Shown piece by piece: positions 33,859 to 47,100 of a DNA stretch of 64,000 nt; the first letter of the stretch is position 1, and each line of letters opens with the position of its first letter. The stretch comes from Benincasa hispida (Eukaryota > Streptophyta > Magnoliopsida > Cucurbitales > Cucurbitaceae). The stretch spans positions 96,250,898 to 96,314,897 of the forward strand of contig NC_052349.1 of assembly GCF_009727055.1 (NCBI RefSeq). Direction: 5' to 3'. Position numbers and translations under genes: made by a program. Under the pieces are notes generated by a model that had not been told where the DNA came from, did not search any database, and was given only the letters and a program-made list of their open reading frames with translations.

Positions 33859-34439
33859 AAGCATTACTAGAGTGTATTAGTTCAATTAAATTAGCATTAA
33901 AGATTTAGGCTTTGTCTTAATATTATTCTAAGTATCCTTTGTAATAATAATATTCTCCTTTGAAAAATTGAAACGCTTGAGAGTACAAGACTTTGGTGCG
34001 AAGGTGTTAATTGTTGTTGTTGTTCTTAATCACGATCATTCTTTTCTTCTTTCTTACAAGTAGAATTCATTTTTTTTTCTCTTTCACTCTCTTTTTCACT
34101 CTTTCCTTGAAGAAATTCTCTCGTGAGGTAACCAGGAAGGGAGTTTGCTTCCTTTTATAGCTTCAATTTGAAGTCAAAACAAGTAAGTATTGTTTGCCAT
34201 AATTTGTCGAGAAACCAAATTTTTAACATCCTTTTGTAAAACATCTGTAGCTACTTTGCAATCAACACGTATTAAAAAGCTTTTGTTGATTAAATCATTT
34301 TGGAATTTGTTTGTACATAAAACAATTGATAAAATCTCTTTTTTTTTATGGTTGAATAATTTTTTTGAGATCCTAGCCAGATACCCAAATGATGTCTAAC
34401 TAGTTGTTATTGACCATTGATGGGCTATTTGAGGATGTT

Positions 34440-35040
34440 GTCATATACTATATCTGATGCATTTGTTTCTACAATGAGTGATACATGAGGATTGATTATG
34501 GATAAACATGGATGGAAAACTCTTAACTAGACCTTTGATGGTTTTAATGATGCATGTATGTTGATGAGTCTATGGAGGAGAAGTTTTCCTAAGCCTTTGA
34601 TATAAAGGTTCAAATGTTTGTCTCAAAAGTTAGAATAAACTCTTATATATAATTTAAACAACCTAAAATCTTTGTAATTGAATTTTATTGGTGATTTCAT
34701 CTGAAAATTTGTTGGCGAACTCTATCAATCTTTAGATTGGTTTTATTTTCTCTTGGAAAATATCGTATCATAAGAATCTTATTTTTTGTTGAAATAGTTT
34801 TATTTTAGGTAGAGAAACAACTAAACCAATTTGTTTATTTATTTTGTAAAATATTTTTAAATATTTAAAATGTTGTTCTATAGATTGTGAAAAGATTAAA
34901 ACATCCTCAATATAAACAATTGTGAATTCTTGATATGAGTTAAAAATGTCGTTCATAATATTTTGAAATTCATAAGTGGCATTTTTTAGTTCGAATGACA
35001 TTACATTCCATTCATATTGTCCAAATGGAATATTGAATGT
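34440..35040 (-). pseudogene. endogenous pararetrovirus reverse transcriptase fragment
   Basis: The minus strand encodes palm and connection parts of a Caulimoviridae-type reverse transcriptase: ELKNATYEFQNIMNDIF, FTIVYIEDVLIFSQSIEQH, then in a broken frame ILGCLNYI (about 34640). The catalytic YxDD box reads YIED (34903-34914), with the first acidic residue changed from D to E. Stops precede and follow the open stretch at 34768-35001. It belongs with the protease and coat pieces to its right. It is non-functional. Confidence 0.8.
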
Positions 35041-35495
35041 TGTTTTGTACTTATCTTTTTCAGCAATTTAAATTTGTCAAAATCCAGATATCATATCGAA
35101 TTTTGAGAAGACTAAGGTATTTTGTATTCGATTGATTAAGTCCTTTTTGTTTGGTATGGGTTAACATATCCATTCTAAAACAGAATTTAAAGGTTTGTAA
35201 TTGATTAGAAGACGAGGCACTCCTCATTCAATTTTTGCTTCATTATTGACATAAAAAGTTGCACAGCTCCAGGGTGATTTTACTAGGTCGTATGAATCCT
35301 TTTTCTAAAAGTTCTTGAATTCTTTATGACAGTGTTTCAATAGTTCAGGATTCATTTATCTAGGTCTTGCTTTATTAGGAATTTTTATTCGTGAAAACTT
35401 TTAATATATGGTAGACTAATAATGTGTTGCTGTCTTAAGACATTAGGAATAGAAGCACGTATTTCTTTTTCAATTAATTCCTTGAATTAATTAAT

Positions 35496-35786
35496 TTATT
35501 TTTTAATATAAGGATCATCTAATTGTTTTTCAATTCTTTTATAATTTATTTCTTCTTTTAGAAATTGTATTTGTTCTATATTTCTTTCAAGAGAATTAAC
35601 AGTTTTAAATATTGAGGAATGTTGAATAGAATGTATTGTTTTAGTAGATATGAGATTTACAAATTTAAAGGTAATATTTTGATCTAAAATTTTTGAAATT
35701 ATTCCTTTCTCATTTACCAAAAATGGATAAAGTTGGAATAGGAATCTAGTTCCTAATATTATTTCTTCATCTAAGTCCTTAACCAA
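35496..35786 (-). pseudogene. endogenous pararetrovirus protease-region fragment
   Basis: An open minus-strand stretch of about 96 residues starts MVKDLDEEIILGTRFLFQLY, which resembles the C-terminal half of the viral aspartic protease, where the chain reaches the LG-[TN]-x-F motif. It is followed by a linker to the reverse transcriptase. The active-site DTG-like half lies upstream in broken frames near 35960 (a DSGAYQ-like reading). Order and strand agree with the neighbouring RT and coat pieces. Confidence 0.65.
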
Positions 35787-36949
35787 TATAAAGGTATTTT
35801 TTAAACAATATCCTTGATTGCAAATATATGCATTTGAGAGTTTGTAGCAAATTTTTAATCTTTGACCATTGACACCATGTAATTTTTCTGAGATTTTTTC
35901 AAAGTATTTAGTAGGTATTAAACCTTCTTGTATACAGTTTTGATAAGCTCCTGAGTCGATTAAAACCTTAGAAGTTAAATGGTATTCCTTATTTATGATA
36001 ACGTTAATAATAGAGTACCATTTTTGTAATTGAAATTTATTGACAAGATTGATAAAAGATTTATCAGAAATTTCATTGGCTTGTTATCAATTCCAATGTT
36101 TTCAGGATTTTCAAAAGTGGAATGTTCATCAATTATTTGTTGAGTTTGAAGTGGTAAAAGTTCAAATTTAATTTGAGAATTTTCTTTTTTAATGTTAAAT
36201 ATTTCTTTTTTTTATTGTATTTCTTCTCTTTGAAGGTTAAGAATAGTTATTGGTTTTGTTTTAGGTTCGAAGCGAGAAAATATATCTTTGTAATATTGGA
36301 AACTTTGTTGTTTAGGTTCTTCTATAACAAGGTCTTTAAGTTTTTTAAAATATTATTTTTTAGTTTATGGATCTTCAATTTGACTAATGACTTAAAAAAA
36401 AATTGATCTCTTGAAATAACATTTATAGTTTTATTATATGTACATATTTCTATTTGATGGTCATAAGAAAATTCTTCATTGTTGGCTGACGAAGAGGAAG
36501 GGTCTGAAGGTGTTAATAAATTTAATAATTGAATTTTAAGTCTTCGTCTATTTATAAGTTATTAATTTTCCCTTTCATAGGATAGTTGGGACTTGGGAGC
36601 TATGTGTCTTTTTTGCCTATATTTATAACAAGTAATTTATTTTCTCTTGTTAGTAGTTTTATAATTTTTTAATCATCTTTTTCATTTTGATTTACATAAA
36701 ATATAAGGTTTTATGTAAATCTTCTTCTAAATTTCTTGGATCGTTTTCATACCGATAGAGGTTGTATTTTCTCATAACCATATTGAGCACAAAAATATCC
36801 AAGTTCCTGCTTTTGTTTGTGAATTTCATTTTTCATTTTTGCCTTTAATTTAGGGTCTATGCATAAGGCTAATCCTTCATTGTTGATAAAGTTAATTAGT
36901 TCACTGTAGGTTAGATTATCAAAAGGAATTGTATCTTGATAAATTTGTC

Positions 36950-37207
36950 TTATTGTTTGGCATATCTTTTCAGCAAATAATTTTGGTAATCCTGAGAAGA
37001 ATTTTTCTTTCCAATATTGATTATTGCAGTTAATATTCTTGTTTTGTCACTTGAGGATACATAATTATTCCACCATCCTTTCAAATTTTTAGTGAATCCA
37101 AAAATTAGCATTTGAGCAACTTGGTGGTCTGTATTTTGGTGTATCTTATAAACAATGGCGCCTAAGGTCATCTCATGCATTAAATTTAGCATTTGATGTT
37201 CAGTCAT
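36950..37207 (-). pseudogene. endogenous pararetrovirus coat-protein-region fragment
   Basis: About 85 open residues on the minus strand include MLIFGFTKNLKGWWNNYVSS. The GWW(N/D)NY motif is typical of the capsid domain of Caulimoviridae. The frame is broken on both sides. The basic cysteine-rich zinc knuckle expected downstream cannot be read cleanly. Position and strand agree with a virus running coat, protease, RT from right to left. Confidence 0.75.
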
Positions 37208-37369
37208 GTCATCTATATTCCATTCATAGATGTCATTTACTGTATATTGAGCCTAAGCTAATTGGTGTCTCTCTTCATTGCATGTCAGGGAGAGATGGTC
37301 GGGTACAATAATTTCTTAATTTTGGGTATCTAGGATTTGTTATCTTTTGAAGAGTGAAGTTCTGAAATT

Positions 37370-38115
37370 TTTCTTCTAGGTTATTATCAAAATTATCTTC
37401 TAGTTCATGTATGTCAGAATGATTTTCACAAGGAGTTTCATTTATGGTATTAACTTTTGATGTTGATGTATTAAATGTTTTTGATGAATTTAGGTTTAAG
37501 TTTTATAATTGAAGGTTAATTTGTCTAAAATATTATTGGATTCTTTACTTGAAAAATTAATTAATTTTAAAATCTTTATCCGAAATTTCAAAAGGTCTAA
37601 ATGAAGGTTTTATTATCAATTGGTTGAGGTTGTGATTTTATAGGATAATATTGAGGTTCGAATTTAGATTCTATTCTTTTCACTTGATTGGACATTGTAT
37701 GTGAAATTTTATTGGAATAATTATATTGTAATTGTATATTTTTAATATCTTTTAATGTTAGTACTTTTGTTTCACTTTCAGTTACGTCAATCATTTTGAA
37801 AGGAGAAGCTATTACTTGTTGATCATTGTTATTTTGAAACTTAATTTCTTATAAAGGATATGTAGAAGTAATGTATCCTTTAGGATTTATAGTCTCCCAT
37901 GTGGTAGAAGAGATATTTGTGTTAATAGTTTGATAGGAAAGAGATATAATGTTTTGATAATATGTCCTAAATTTCATCAAATGGAAAAAATATATATTTA
38001 TTTTTAGTTTTTCCATTGTTTTGTAATATTCATCACGAATCTCCCATCTAAGGGGGAGGATTATAAATATTATAATAATAAATATATGTCCATTGTTTAG
38101 TGTCCTAAAAGTCAT
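37370..38115 (-). pseudogene. endogenous pararetrovirus N-terminal region fragments
   Basis: Two open minus-strand stretches (37597-37794 and 37849-38115) and broken frames between them lie just before the coat region. They carry no motif I can name with certainty; the position suggests the movement-protein or pre-coat part of the polyprotein. The C-terminal frames near 37400-37480 are rich in acidic residues, as is common ahead of the capsid. Confidence 0.45.
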
Positions 38116-38829
38116 GTGTCAATTTTTACGTTGTATATGTGCCTTGTAGTTATTCATGCTTGGTGTCCATGAAAGACCACATCGGACTTGTCACTTTGTC
38201 TATAAATAATACACATGGGTGGGTTAATCCACTTCAAAATTCCACTTAAATTTCCATATTGCCCAATTTTAATAGTTTTAGTTATTTTATAATTTTAGTT
38301 TATTATTATATCATATTTTATTTATTTATTATATGTAAATATATATATTATTATATTATATTTTCTTCATATCTATTGGGCTCCTCAATTTCACAACAAT
38401 ATGTTAGATATACTTCCTTTTAAGTTAACATGGACATAACTAAACTGATAAGTGACTTGGTGTATACTTACTTAATATATACTTTGTGCATTAGGTATAC
38501 AATTGGAATACATAGTTGATTAGGGAGAAATCAACCAAAAATTGAATATTCAATTTCAAATATTTTTCCATATTCACAAAATTTAAAAATTATTTTTAGA
38601 TTTGCAAATATATTAAACAATTTTACCACCCATTGTGAATCCCCTTTTAACTTTTAGATTTATATAAGAAAAATAGTATTAGTAAAATTGTTTATAGAAT
38701 AATGTAAACTTAATCTAGATACCTACGATTTCTTTCGCTATCTTTAATAAGACAGATATAATTTAGTCAATTTAAATAGTTAATTTAGTCTTTATAGTTC
38801 GAATGACGTAATTATAATTTAGGCATCGT
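38116..38829. other. AT-rich intergenic DNA
   Basis: A TATA-like TCTATAAATAATAC lies at about 38200, and a phrase shared in inverse orientation with 31364-31390 lies near 38380. No gene is visible. Confidence 0.45.
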
Positions 38830-39325
38830 TTAGAATTGTTGTAGCTTTTAAAATAATTGTTAGCAACTGTGCTTTTAGAAAAATCAACCGTGAAGAGAAG
38901 TAAAATAGTGTTTAATAAATTTCAACTTAAACTTGAAAAAATAGATTAGAGTTTTTGGTAAATAAATACAGAAACATCTTATTTTAGATATAATAATTTA
39001 AACAGACTTATAATCAACTTTTTTTTAAAAAAAATGATGCACTTAACTCATGAAAAATAGAAAATAGAATTGATTATACGTGAAATAGATAAATATATAA
39101 AATAAATCTTCTTTTTAAAGTATAAATTTGAAAACTAAATATTAATTAAAAACTATACGAGAATCTAAAAGTTAGTAGAAGACTGTTTTTAAAGTGAACA
39201 TGAAATTAACATGAATTTAAAAGTGATTTTAATAGATTTAATTAAATTTATTTTATCAAACGTGAAAAATAGGTAAGATTTTTTTCAAATGACTTTTTGA
39301 CAAACACAATACCAAACGTAGCTTT
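38830..39325. mobile_element. possible hAT-like MITE
   Basis: The left edge (GGCATCGTTTAGAATTGTTG) resembles the reverse complement of the right edge (GCTACGTTTGGTATTGTGTT), and the interior is AT-rich and non-coding. The match is imperfect and no target duplication is clear. Confidence 0.4.
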
Positions 39326-39668
39326 AGTATTTATATCTTCCAAGCTTCCGCTTATCTCTATTGTTGAAAAATTAGTTTTAAATGTATTCTCTATAATTTT
39401 AGAAGTTTTAATTTGATCATTAATTTTAGAAGTTTTAATTTGATCATTATAATATAGTCAAACCTTGCAAATAATCAAATATAACATTACCATCTTGAAA
39501 ACATGTCAATAAGTAGGTTTTCTTTTCTATATGGATTTTACTATATTAGCTAATTGTACACGAGTTTCAAGTTGAGTAAACTGTAGGGAAAGGGATTAGT
39601 TTTAGAGTGGGTAAAAACAATTGAGAACAAAATTATAAAAATCAAATTGAAATTAAACTAAAATATTA

Positions 39669-39974
39669 AGTCTCGTTTGATAATCATTTAGTTTTTTATT
39701 TTTGTTTTTGTTTTTGAAAATTAACTCCATTTCATCCACATTTCTTACAATTTGTATTTTTCTTAAGTACAATGATTGAATTTTTAGTCAAATTCCAAAA
39801 ACAAAAATAATTTCTTGAAGGCTAATTTTTTTAGTTCCTAAAAATTTGGCTTGATTTTTTAAACTATAGTGAAAAGTAGATAATAAAGGAAGAAACTTGA
39901 AGATAGAAGTAGTGTTGATCAAGCTTAATTTTCAAAAACAATAATAAAAAACAAAATGATTATCAAATGGAGTC
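39669..39974. mobile_element. MITE with about 45-bp terminal inverted repeats
   Basis: The left arm AGTCTCGTTTGATAATCATT... and the reverse complement of the right arm (GACTCCATTTGATAATCATT...) match for about 45 bases and continue into a TTTTTGTTTTTG run. TTA flanks both sides (39666-39668 and 39975-39977). It is non-coding, 306 bp. Confidence 0.8.
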
Positions 39975-40014
39975 TTAATGACCAAATCAATAGCTCAACT
40001 TATTACTATTATTT

Positions 40015-40598
40015 TTAGGAAAAGGTTTATTTTTCGTTCTAGATTTTGAATTTAGTTTTTATTTAGTTCCTAGATTTTAAAATGTTACCCATTTAGTTTT
40101 TAAGTTTTGAGTTTGATTTCAATTTTGTCCATGGGTTTCAAAATGTTACAATTTTACCTTTAACATTTGAGTTTTGCTTCAATTTGATCTCTATGTTTCA
40201 AGATCTACATTTTTAACTTCGATTATTCACCAAATACTCATTTTTCGTCTTTAATGTTAATTTATTTTAATACATCAAAAAATCATTAAAAGAATTATAA
40301 TTGATTAAGTTTCACACTTTTTTATCACTTTTAAAATTAAATTTAAAAATTTTACTTCATAATTATTTGTAATTAATTAATAGAAATTGATGTCAATTAT
40401 TGAAAGTGAGTATTTAATGAAAATCCGAAGTTACAAATGTCAAAGGTAAAATTATGACATTTTGAATCTTAGGAACTAAATTTATACAAAGCTCAAAACT
40501 TAAGGACCAATTGTGTAACATTTTAAAACTTAGAAACCAAATAGAAACTAGACCTAAAACCTAAAAACCAAAAAGATATTTTCCCTTATTTTTATAAC
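40015..40598. mobile_element. long fold-back (MULE-like) element 1
   Basis: The first and last 200 or so bases are imperfect reverse complements, sharing phrases such as TTTTAAAATGTTAC, TTTAAGTTTTGAG and AATTTTACCTTT. The middle is AT-rich. This is a non-coding fold-back element of about 580 bp. Confidence 0.75.
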
Positions 40599-40609
40599 AT
40601 AATTTGTTG

Positions 40610-41140
40610 CAACATAGGTTAAATTTCAAGTTTAGTACTTAAACTTAAAAATTGTATCTAATTTGGTTTCTAAAATTTTAATAATATCTAATAAATTCAT
40701 TAACTTTAAGCAATGTCCATGTTTATTTGATCCATAAACTTTAAGTGTCTAATAAGACCTGAAACTTTCATTTCGTGTCAAATAGCTTGGTCCTAAAAAT
40801 TTCAATCTCGTCACGAATAAGTTCTTAACCTATTTGACTTTTTTTAAAAGTCACTAATCTACTTGATTCAAAATTGAAAGTTTACAGTCCTATTAAACAG
40901 GAACTTCAATTTTATATTTAATAAATCACTTAATTCTTAAATTTTTCAAACATGTAAAGGATTTATTGGATACAAAATTGATAGTTTGGAGACATATTAG
41001 ATATTGTTAAGGTTCAAGAATCTACTAAACATCAAAATTGAAATATTAGAGTTATATTAAATATTTTTTCAAATTAAAAACATTTAAATACATAAATTTA
41101 AAAGTTTAGAACTAAAAAAAACTAATAATTTAACCTCAAA
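40610..41140. mobile_element. long fold-back (MULE-like) element 2
   Basis: The left end (TAGGTTAAATTTCAAGTTTA) and right end (AGTTTAGAAC...TAATTTAACCTC) are imperfect reverse complements, and the interior repeats phrases like AAATTGAAAGTTT and CTATTAAAC in both orientations. It lies directly beside element 1. Confidence 0.6.
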
Positions 41141-41176
41141 ACATAAATATTATGTGAATCCACCTAAATATATATA

Positions 41177-41186
41177 NNNNNNNNNN
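41177..41186. other. short gap (10 N) in a TA repeat
   Basis: Ten unknown bases sit inside an ATATAT run, most likely an unresolved microsatellite length. Confidence 0.95.
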
Positions 41187-41189
41187 ATA

Positions 41190-44100
41190 TATACCACTAC
41201 ACTTTTTAGTCAAGTACATACTTGAGAGTCATGATTTTGTTTTGAAACATTCTTGTGGCATTAAACAATTTATAGTAACATAAATAGTTTATAAAGGTTA
41301 TTTTTAATTTGGAGTAAGAAAGTAGGTGGAAATGATGAAAAGGAAACAGCCAATAGAATGGCTATAAATGAAAAGAAAACAAAAAGAAAAAAGAGAGGAG
41401 AATTTTTTGTAGTTGGTTTATATACATTTGTCATTTGCTTAATTGGAATTTTGCTAGGTGGAGTTTTTTTTTAAGCCATTAGTATTTTTAGTCATAGTCT
41501 TAGGTTTGTTGTTCTTTACCTTTTTAGCCTAAACCTACATCAAATATATTAAATTACAACTTTACTTTATGAAATTTCAAATGTATGTCAATTAAATACT
41601 TATTTTTATGAGTTTTGTCTATTTGGTTTTTGCATTCCTTAAAAAAAAATGTTTAATAGACTAATAAATTTTTAATTTTGTGTCTAATAGATCATTGATA
41701 TATTCAAAAAATTTAAAAATTAATTAATCTCTTAGATATAGAACCAAATTGAACTCAACTAACATAACATGTGTACTCTCAACCGAGGCTTAAGGTTAAC
41801 ATTTCTCACTCTATGTTGAACCAAAAAAAGATACAAAATTGAATTTTATGTTTAATAGATTTCTAACCTTTTCACTTTTTATTTAGTAGGCATGAAAATT
41901 ATTAACAATGTCATATAGGTCAAAGAACTTCTTGGCACGAGAAACTCACATACAGGACGTAGGTGTTTTGGCTCTCTCCTCTAGTCAAGCCTCGTCGTCC
42001 GAGTGGATCAACGTGAGAATGCTCGCACCGGTATGGTTTCAAGTCGAACAAACTCCTACGTTTAAGTTAGTATAGGAATTAGGCACATAGAAGAGGATTA
42101 GAGTTCTCATTTGAAGTTTCCTTACCTCTCTCCCTTTTGGAGCTATCAAATTAGGGACTATTTATAATATTCTTTTTTTACGTGTAATATTGACAATGTT
42201 AGGATGATTGCAATCCTCAAGGTTGTAGAGCGCCATAACTGAACTCAACTTAGTTATATCTCGATTAGTATTAATTCTTTCAGCTCCATTGATCGACCTA
42301 AAATTCAAAGGTTTGACTTTTTCCTTTTGGGGCCTGCAGTTTCCTATATCGCCTCTTAAGTTTTATTGGGTTTGGACTCACTTGTAGACTTTGGACCTTG
42401 CTTTAGGCAACCCGCAACAAATTTATTAGACATAAAATTTAAAATTAAAAGATATTAAATATAAAATTTTAATATTAAGAATCTATTAGATACTTTTTAA
42501 AATAAAGAGAACCATTGTATATAAAATGAAGAGATTTGTAAATTTATTAAACCATTCTTAAAATTTAGATATGAAAATCGTAATAGACACTATGGGCTAA
42601 ACTTATAAAATAAAACATATAATATATATAAAATAAATAAATAAATAAATATATTGTTATTATAGTGATGGGTTTGATTTGCGCGGTTTGTGGCACACGG
42701 CACGCGTTGTGGCAGGGTTTTGTTTGGGTTCAAATTTTAATTAAATTAATTATAACACAAACAAATAATTAAATACTTTCTAAAAAAAAGAATTAAATAA
42801 ATTAATTGACCATAATGTCCTCTCACTGGAAAGTGTGTAGCATCAAGCATGCGCAATATCACCACTTCACACTCACATTTATAAACATATTATTATAATT
42901 AGACTAAATTATAACAATTATATTATATACTTTTTTTAGACAGTAAACCAACAATAAGCACCACAACTCACTACTCTCTAATATATTCATCACGATTGAA
43001 AGAAGAATGAAAAACGTCTTTCCGAGTAAGGACGACCTTCGAAGGATGCCAAAACTGATAAAGTATGGATATATTTGTTCTCTCCTCTCACATTTTGTCC
43101 TTTATTTCGAAAATATTCCAATACTTTCAAAATTTGAAATTTTTACTGCTAAAAATTCATAAACCTGTTTTGAAATAGAAATATATGATCCTTTAGAATT
43201 TTGAACAAAAATCAAGACTTAGAATTATGTGGTAACGATCTAAACGATATAGTGATCTAAATTTTTATACAATTCCTTCTAGTTTTGTTGAACAATTCTG
43301 TAGTTGGATTTCCATAAACAAATATTATTGAATTAAAAATAAATAAATAAATAAAATTAACCTATTAAACAAAAAAAAAAAAAAACTTTAATTATTTAAT
43401 TAAATAATAAATAGTTTGACATACCCTCACTTAAAAGCAAAGATTGTGGTAAATTAATTATAAGGCTTCTGCTTATATATGCAACTTATCAACCTATCAT
43501 ATTTATATACTAACTCTCCCCATCATATTCCAGAAGTCTTGTCAGCTTTTTATTTTTATTTAATTCAATATTTTTCACTTTATGGATAAAAATAACAAAG
43601 ATGGATAAAACAAAATTTTATAATTTTAAAATATTAGAAGTGGCAAAATACAACAACTGATTTTTTTTTAAAAAAATTTATTTAACATGTAATTGAAAGT
43701 TTGGCTTTCATCAATTAAGGGGGAAAAAGAGAGTAGTATTTTTCTAATTGATTATAGAACTTATAAAATTGAATGAAACTAGCCCAATTTATAGATAAAC
43801 ACCAATAAAACTAAAATTAGAGTTATATTTATACTAATCCAAAGTTTAAAATATATATTATATATACAATCAAATCAATACAATAGTGAGAGGTAATAGC
43901 AGAGTTACTTGTTCTCTAGGTAACAGAGTTGGGTTGTATCATGATTTGAATAAGTTTTATATTCTACTAGCCAATAACAACGTATGGTTAAACTTAATAT
44001 TTTAAATTCTCAAGTTGAACTTCATTTTAATTCGTCTTTAAACGTTTCATTCTATTTTATGTTTTGGTTAAATTTTCTAGGACTTTCTTAACTTTACCTA

Positions 44101-47100
44101 ATTCATTTTGTTAACATATATTTTCTTTCAAAATAAAAAGAAAAAAGAGAAAATTTTCTATTACGTTCTTGAAGATGTTGAAGAAAACTCACTCTTATTA
44201 TCTCACTCTGTTATCTTTTTACTAAAAAATTATGTCCTCCATCTTTTTGTCCAAATAAAATTATAATATAGTTAACCTAATAAAAATCGAGTAATATTCA
44301 AATCTTCGCAAATACAACTATATACTAAATGTTAATTTATCGTCTCTTAATATCACTCCACATGATACATATCATATAACAAAATTTGAAGTATAGAAAG
44401 ATTTTAAAAGCTTTTAACCAAACTCTAACAATGAAACAAAACTTTTTAAATTCATTGATGACTAAAATGGAAATTTAACTCAATTGTTATTTACCTATTT
44501 CTTAATATATAAAGAAAATAAAATAAGATGAAGAGCTATATATATATATAATAATAATAATAATAAAAAATCAAATAATTGGCCCACCATGTCTATGTCC
44601 CTTTCTTTTGTTCCTTCCATCTTGTTGAGGTGTCTACTCCAAGAATGAGAACCAAATCAAGTTTTATTTTTATTTTTTTTAGGAGTGTTTTTCTTGAAAA
44701 CATTGAGCATGAGAGAGAGAAGAAAAATTGGAAAAGGTGTTTTGGATTGGATCTAATATAATCTATTGTTTTAGATTAATGACCTTTTTGTAAAAAATTA
44801 AAAAAAAAATAAAACAAAAGTATATAAAATATTGAGATAAGAGAGAAAATTAGACCCACATTCATTCAAACAGACAAACTTTAACACTTTTGTTTGTATT
44901 CATCATTCCTTTTTATTCTCCCACTAACTCATTTTTATATATAAAAAATAAAAAAAAATTAAAAAGTTATTGTCTTTTTATTATTATTTGCTAAAATTCA
45001 TGTCACTTTCACACAAACAGACATTGTAAAGTTGAGAAATAGAACCACAAATACCCAAACTAACATGACCTTCTCTCTTGGTAGTTGGGTTTTTGGGTAC
45101 TTCTTTTTTCTTCTTCTTCACCTTTTCTTTTTGTTTCTCTTCATTATTACTTCTTTTACTTTTCAATAATCTTCATTCTTTACTAACACAAATCTTCTTC
45201 TTTAACCTTTCCCAAATGCAGAAACTAAATAAAGATATTTAAAATACTTAGGTTAGCTTAAATATTGTGTTAATTATATTTGAGTCAATCAAATATTTTA
45301 AATCTAACTTCTGATTAGTCGGTTGAGTTTGTTAATTTGAGTACAATCTAATAAATAAAAGGTCAGTTATTCCATTTTCTACCTTATAAATGATGAGTTA
45401 AAAATATATATATTAAACTGATTTGTGCTTCCTAGTTTTCACTTCCAATCTCTATGGATTGAAATTACGAACACAAAAACACATATTCCATAATCTATAT
45501 TAGGGCTATCAGAGGTCATTTGGTAAAGGCAGAAGTATTGAAAAAGAGTCTGACAAATGTTAAATAAATAAATAAAAAGTCAAATGCACCTTTTTTTTTT
45601 TTTTAAATTGTTTGAGTTCACTATGAATGAGACATTCGAATTTCTGATAGGAAAGTTAATAATATATACTTTATATCAATTGAACGCTAAACATAGTTTC
45701 TATAGTTGAATTTGAATCTAAATTTTAACAAATTTGTATTAGAGTTAAAAATTGTGTTCTTTTAACAACAATCTACGTTCAAGATTGCAATCTTGAAAAG
45801 TATATAGCAATATAATTGATATTTAGGAGATAATCATATTCAAGAAATAGCCTAAAGAATATACAATATATGATTAGGTGGGATATCTTATATCATAGTA
45901 ACATTATTGATATTCTCACTATGTAAGAGTTACAAATGATTCAATCTAAGTGGAAGGTTCTCCATGGAAAAAAACAACGGGAGTCAAGTTCTCCATGGAA
46001 AGCTTTTCTCTAGTTCATTTATTAATTTGGGGAAAAAAATGAGGCCAATGAAATGAGAAAAAGTAAAAAATAAATATATATAGTTAAGGTTTTTAGAATA
46101 CATGTTAGGACTGTAATTCCAACTACTACCCAAAATAGAAAGTTTCCACTCTATTTAGGTCAGTTCTCATTAGAAACAATGACACTACCTTGGTTAGACG
46201 ATCATACAGATCAAGTGATTAGGATAGTTAGTAGCATGTACTTAAGTTGTTATAATATGTATAAAGTACTTTTATCAAGTATTTTTTTTTTTTCAAATAT
46301 TGGTGTACATGTCACATTGTCTTGGCATAGTAATGTTGAGATATACATACCATGTTTGGTTAGGTCGAGTTACATCACTGGTATAAAATCTCACTCTACG
46401 ACTTTGAATCAATGATTCTCTCATCTAGGTTAATTATTAACCACCACCCATGATGGTCTCGCTGGTGACTTTTATATATTGCCTATTAAATATGAATGAT
46501 ACAAAATGACAGAAATGTAGGTATGAAATCAAGTAGATATGGTCCACAAAGATTATATTGTACTTAAAAAACCTCACCAAGGATGACCTAAAACACATCT
46601 CAATTCAAGAAAAGGCAACCTTTTTAAGCATTAGATAGTAAGTAGCATTGGTGTGAGTGGGAGTTAGTTGGTAGGGCACACCAAAAAGAGAGAAGAAATT
46701 TGGCATATTTATTTGGAGTGGGGGAAGTAGGGTTACATATAATGTTTGAATATTGAAAAGAGAAGGGAAATGGGGCCAATATATTTTTGAGCATGCATGT
46801 CACATTATATTCTCCATGGATTTATATGGGTTTTTTCTCCAACATCCTCAAGTGACCCAATCATTCACTAACCTGACCCCATCTTCCACCACGCCATAAC
46901 AACACATTTTCATCCCTATTTTTCCTTTTTACTTTCCATTTCTCTCTCTTTTTCATCCCTTTCATTATTTCCTTTTCATTTTTATGGAAAAATATTCATT
47001 TTTTTCTCCAATTTGGGACCATATGTGTTTTCGTCTATAGAAAAATGACCACGAAAGTAATAAAATTAGAAACACAGAAAAGAAAAAAAAAAATCCGTAA

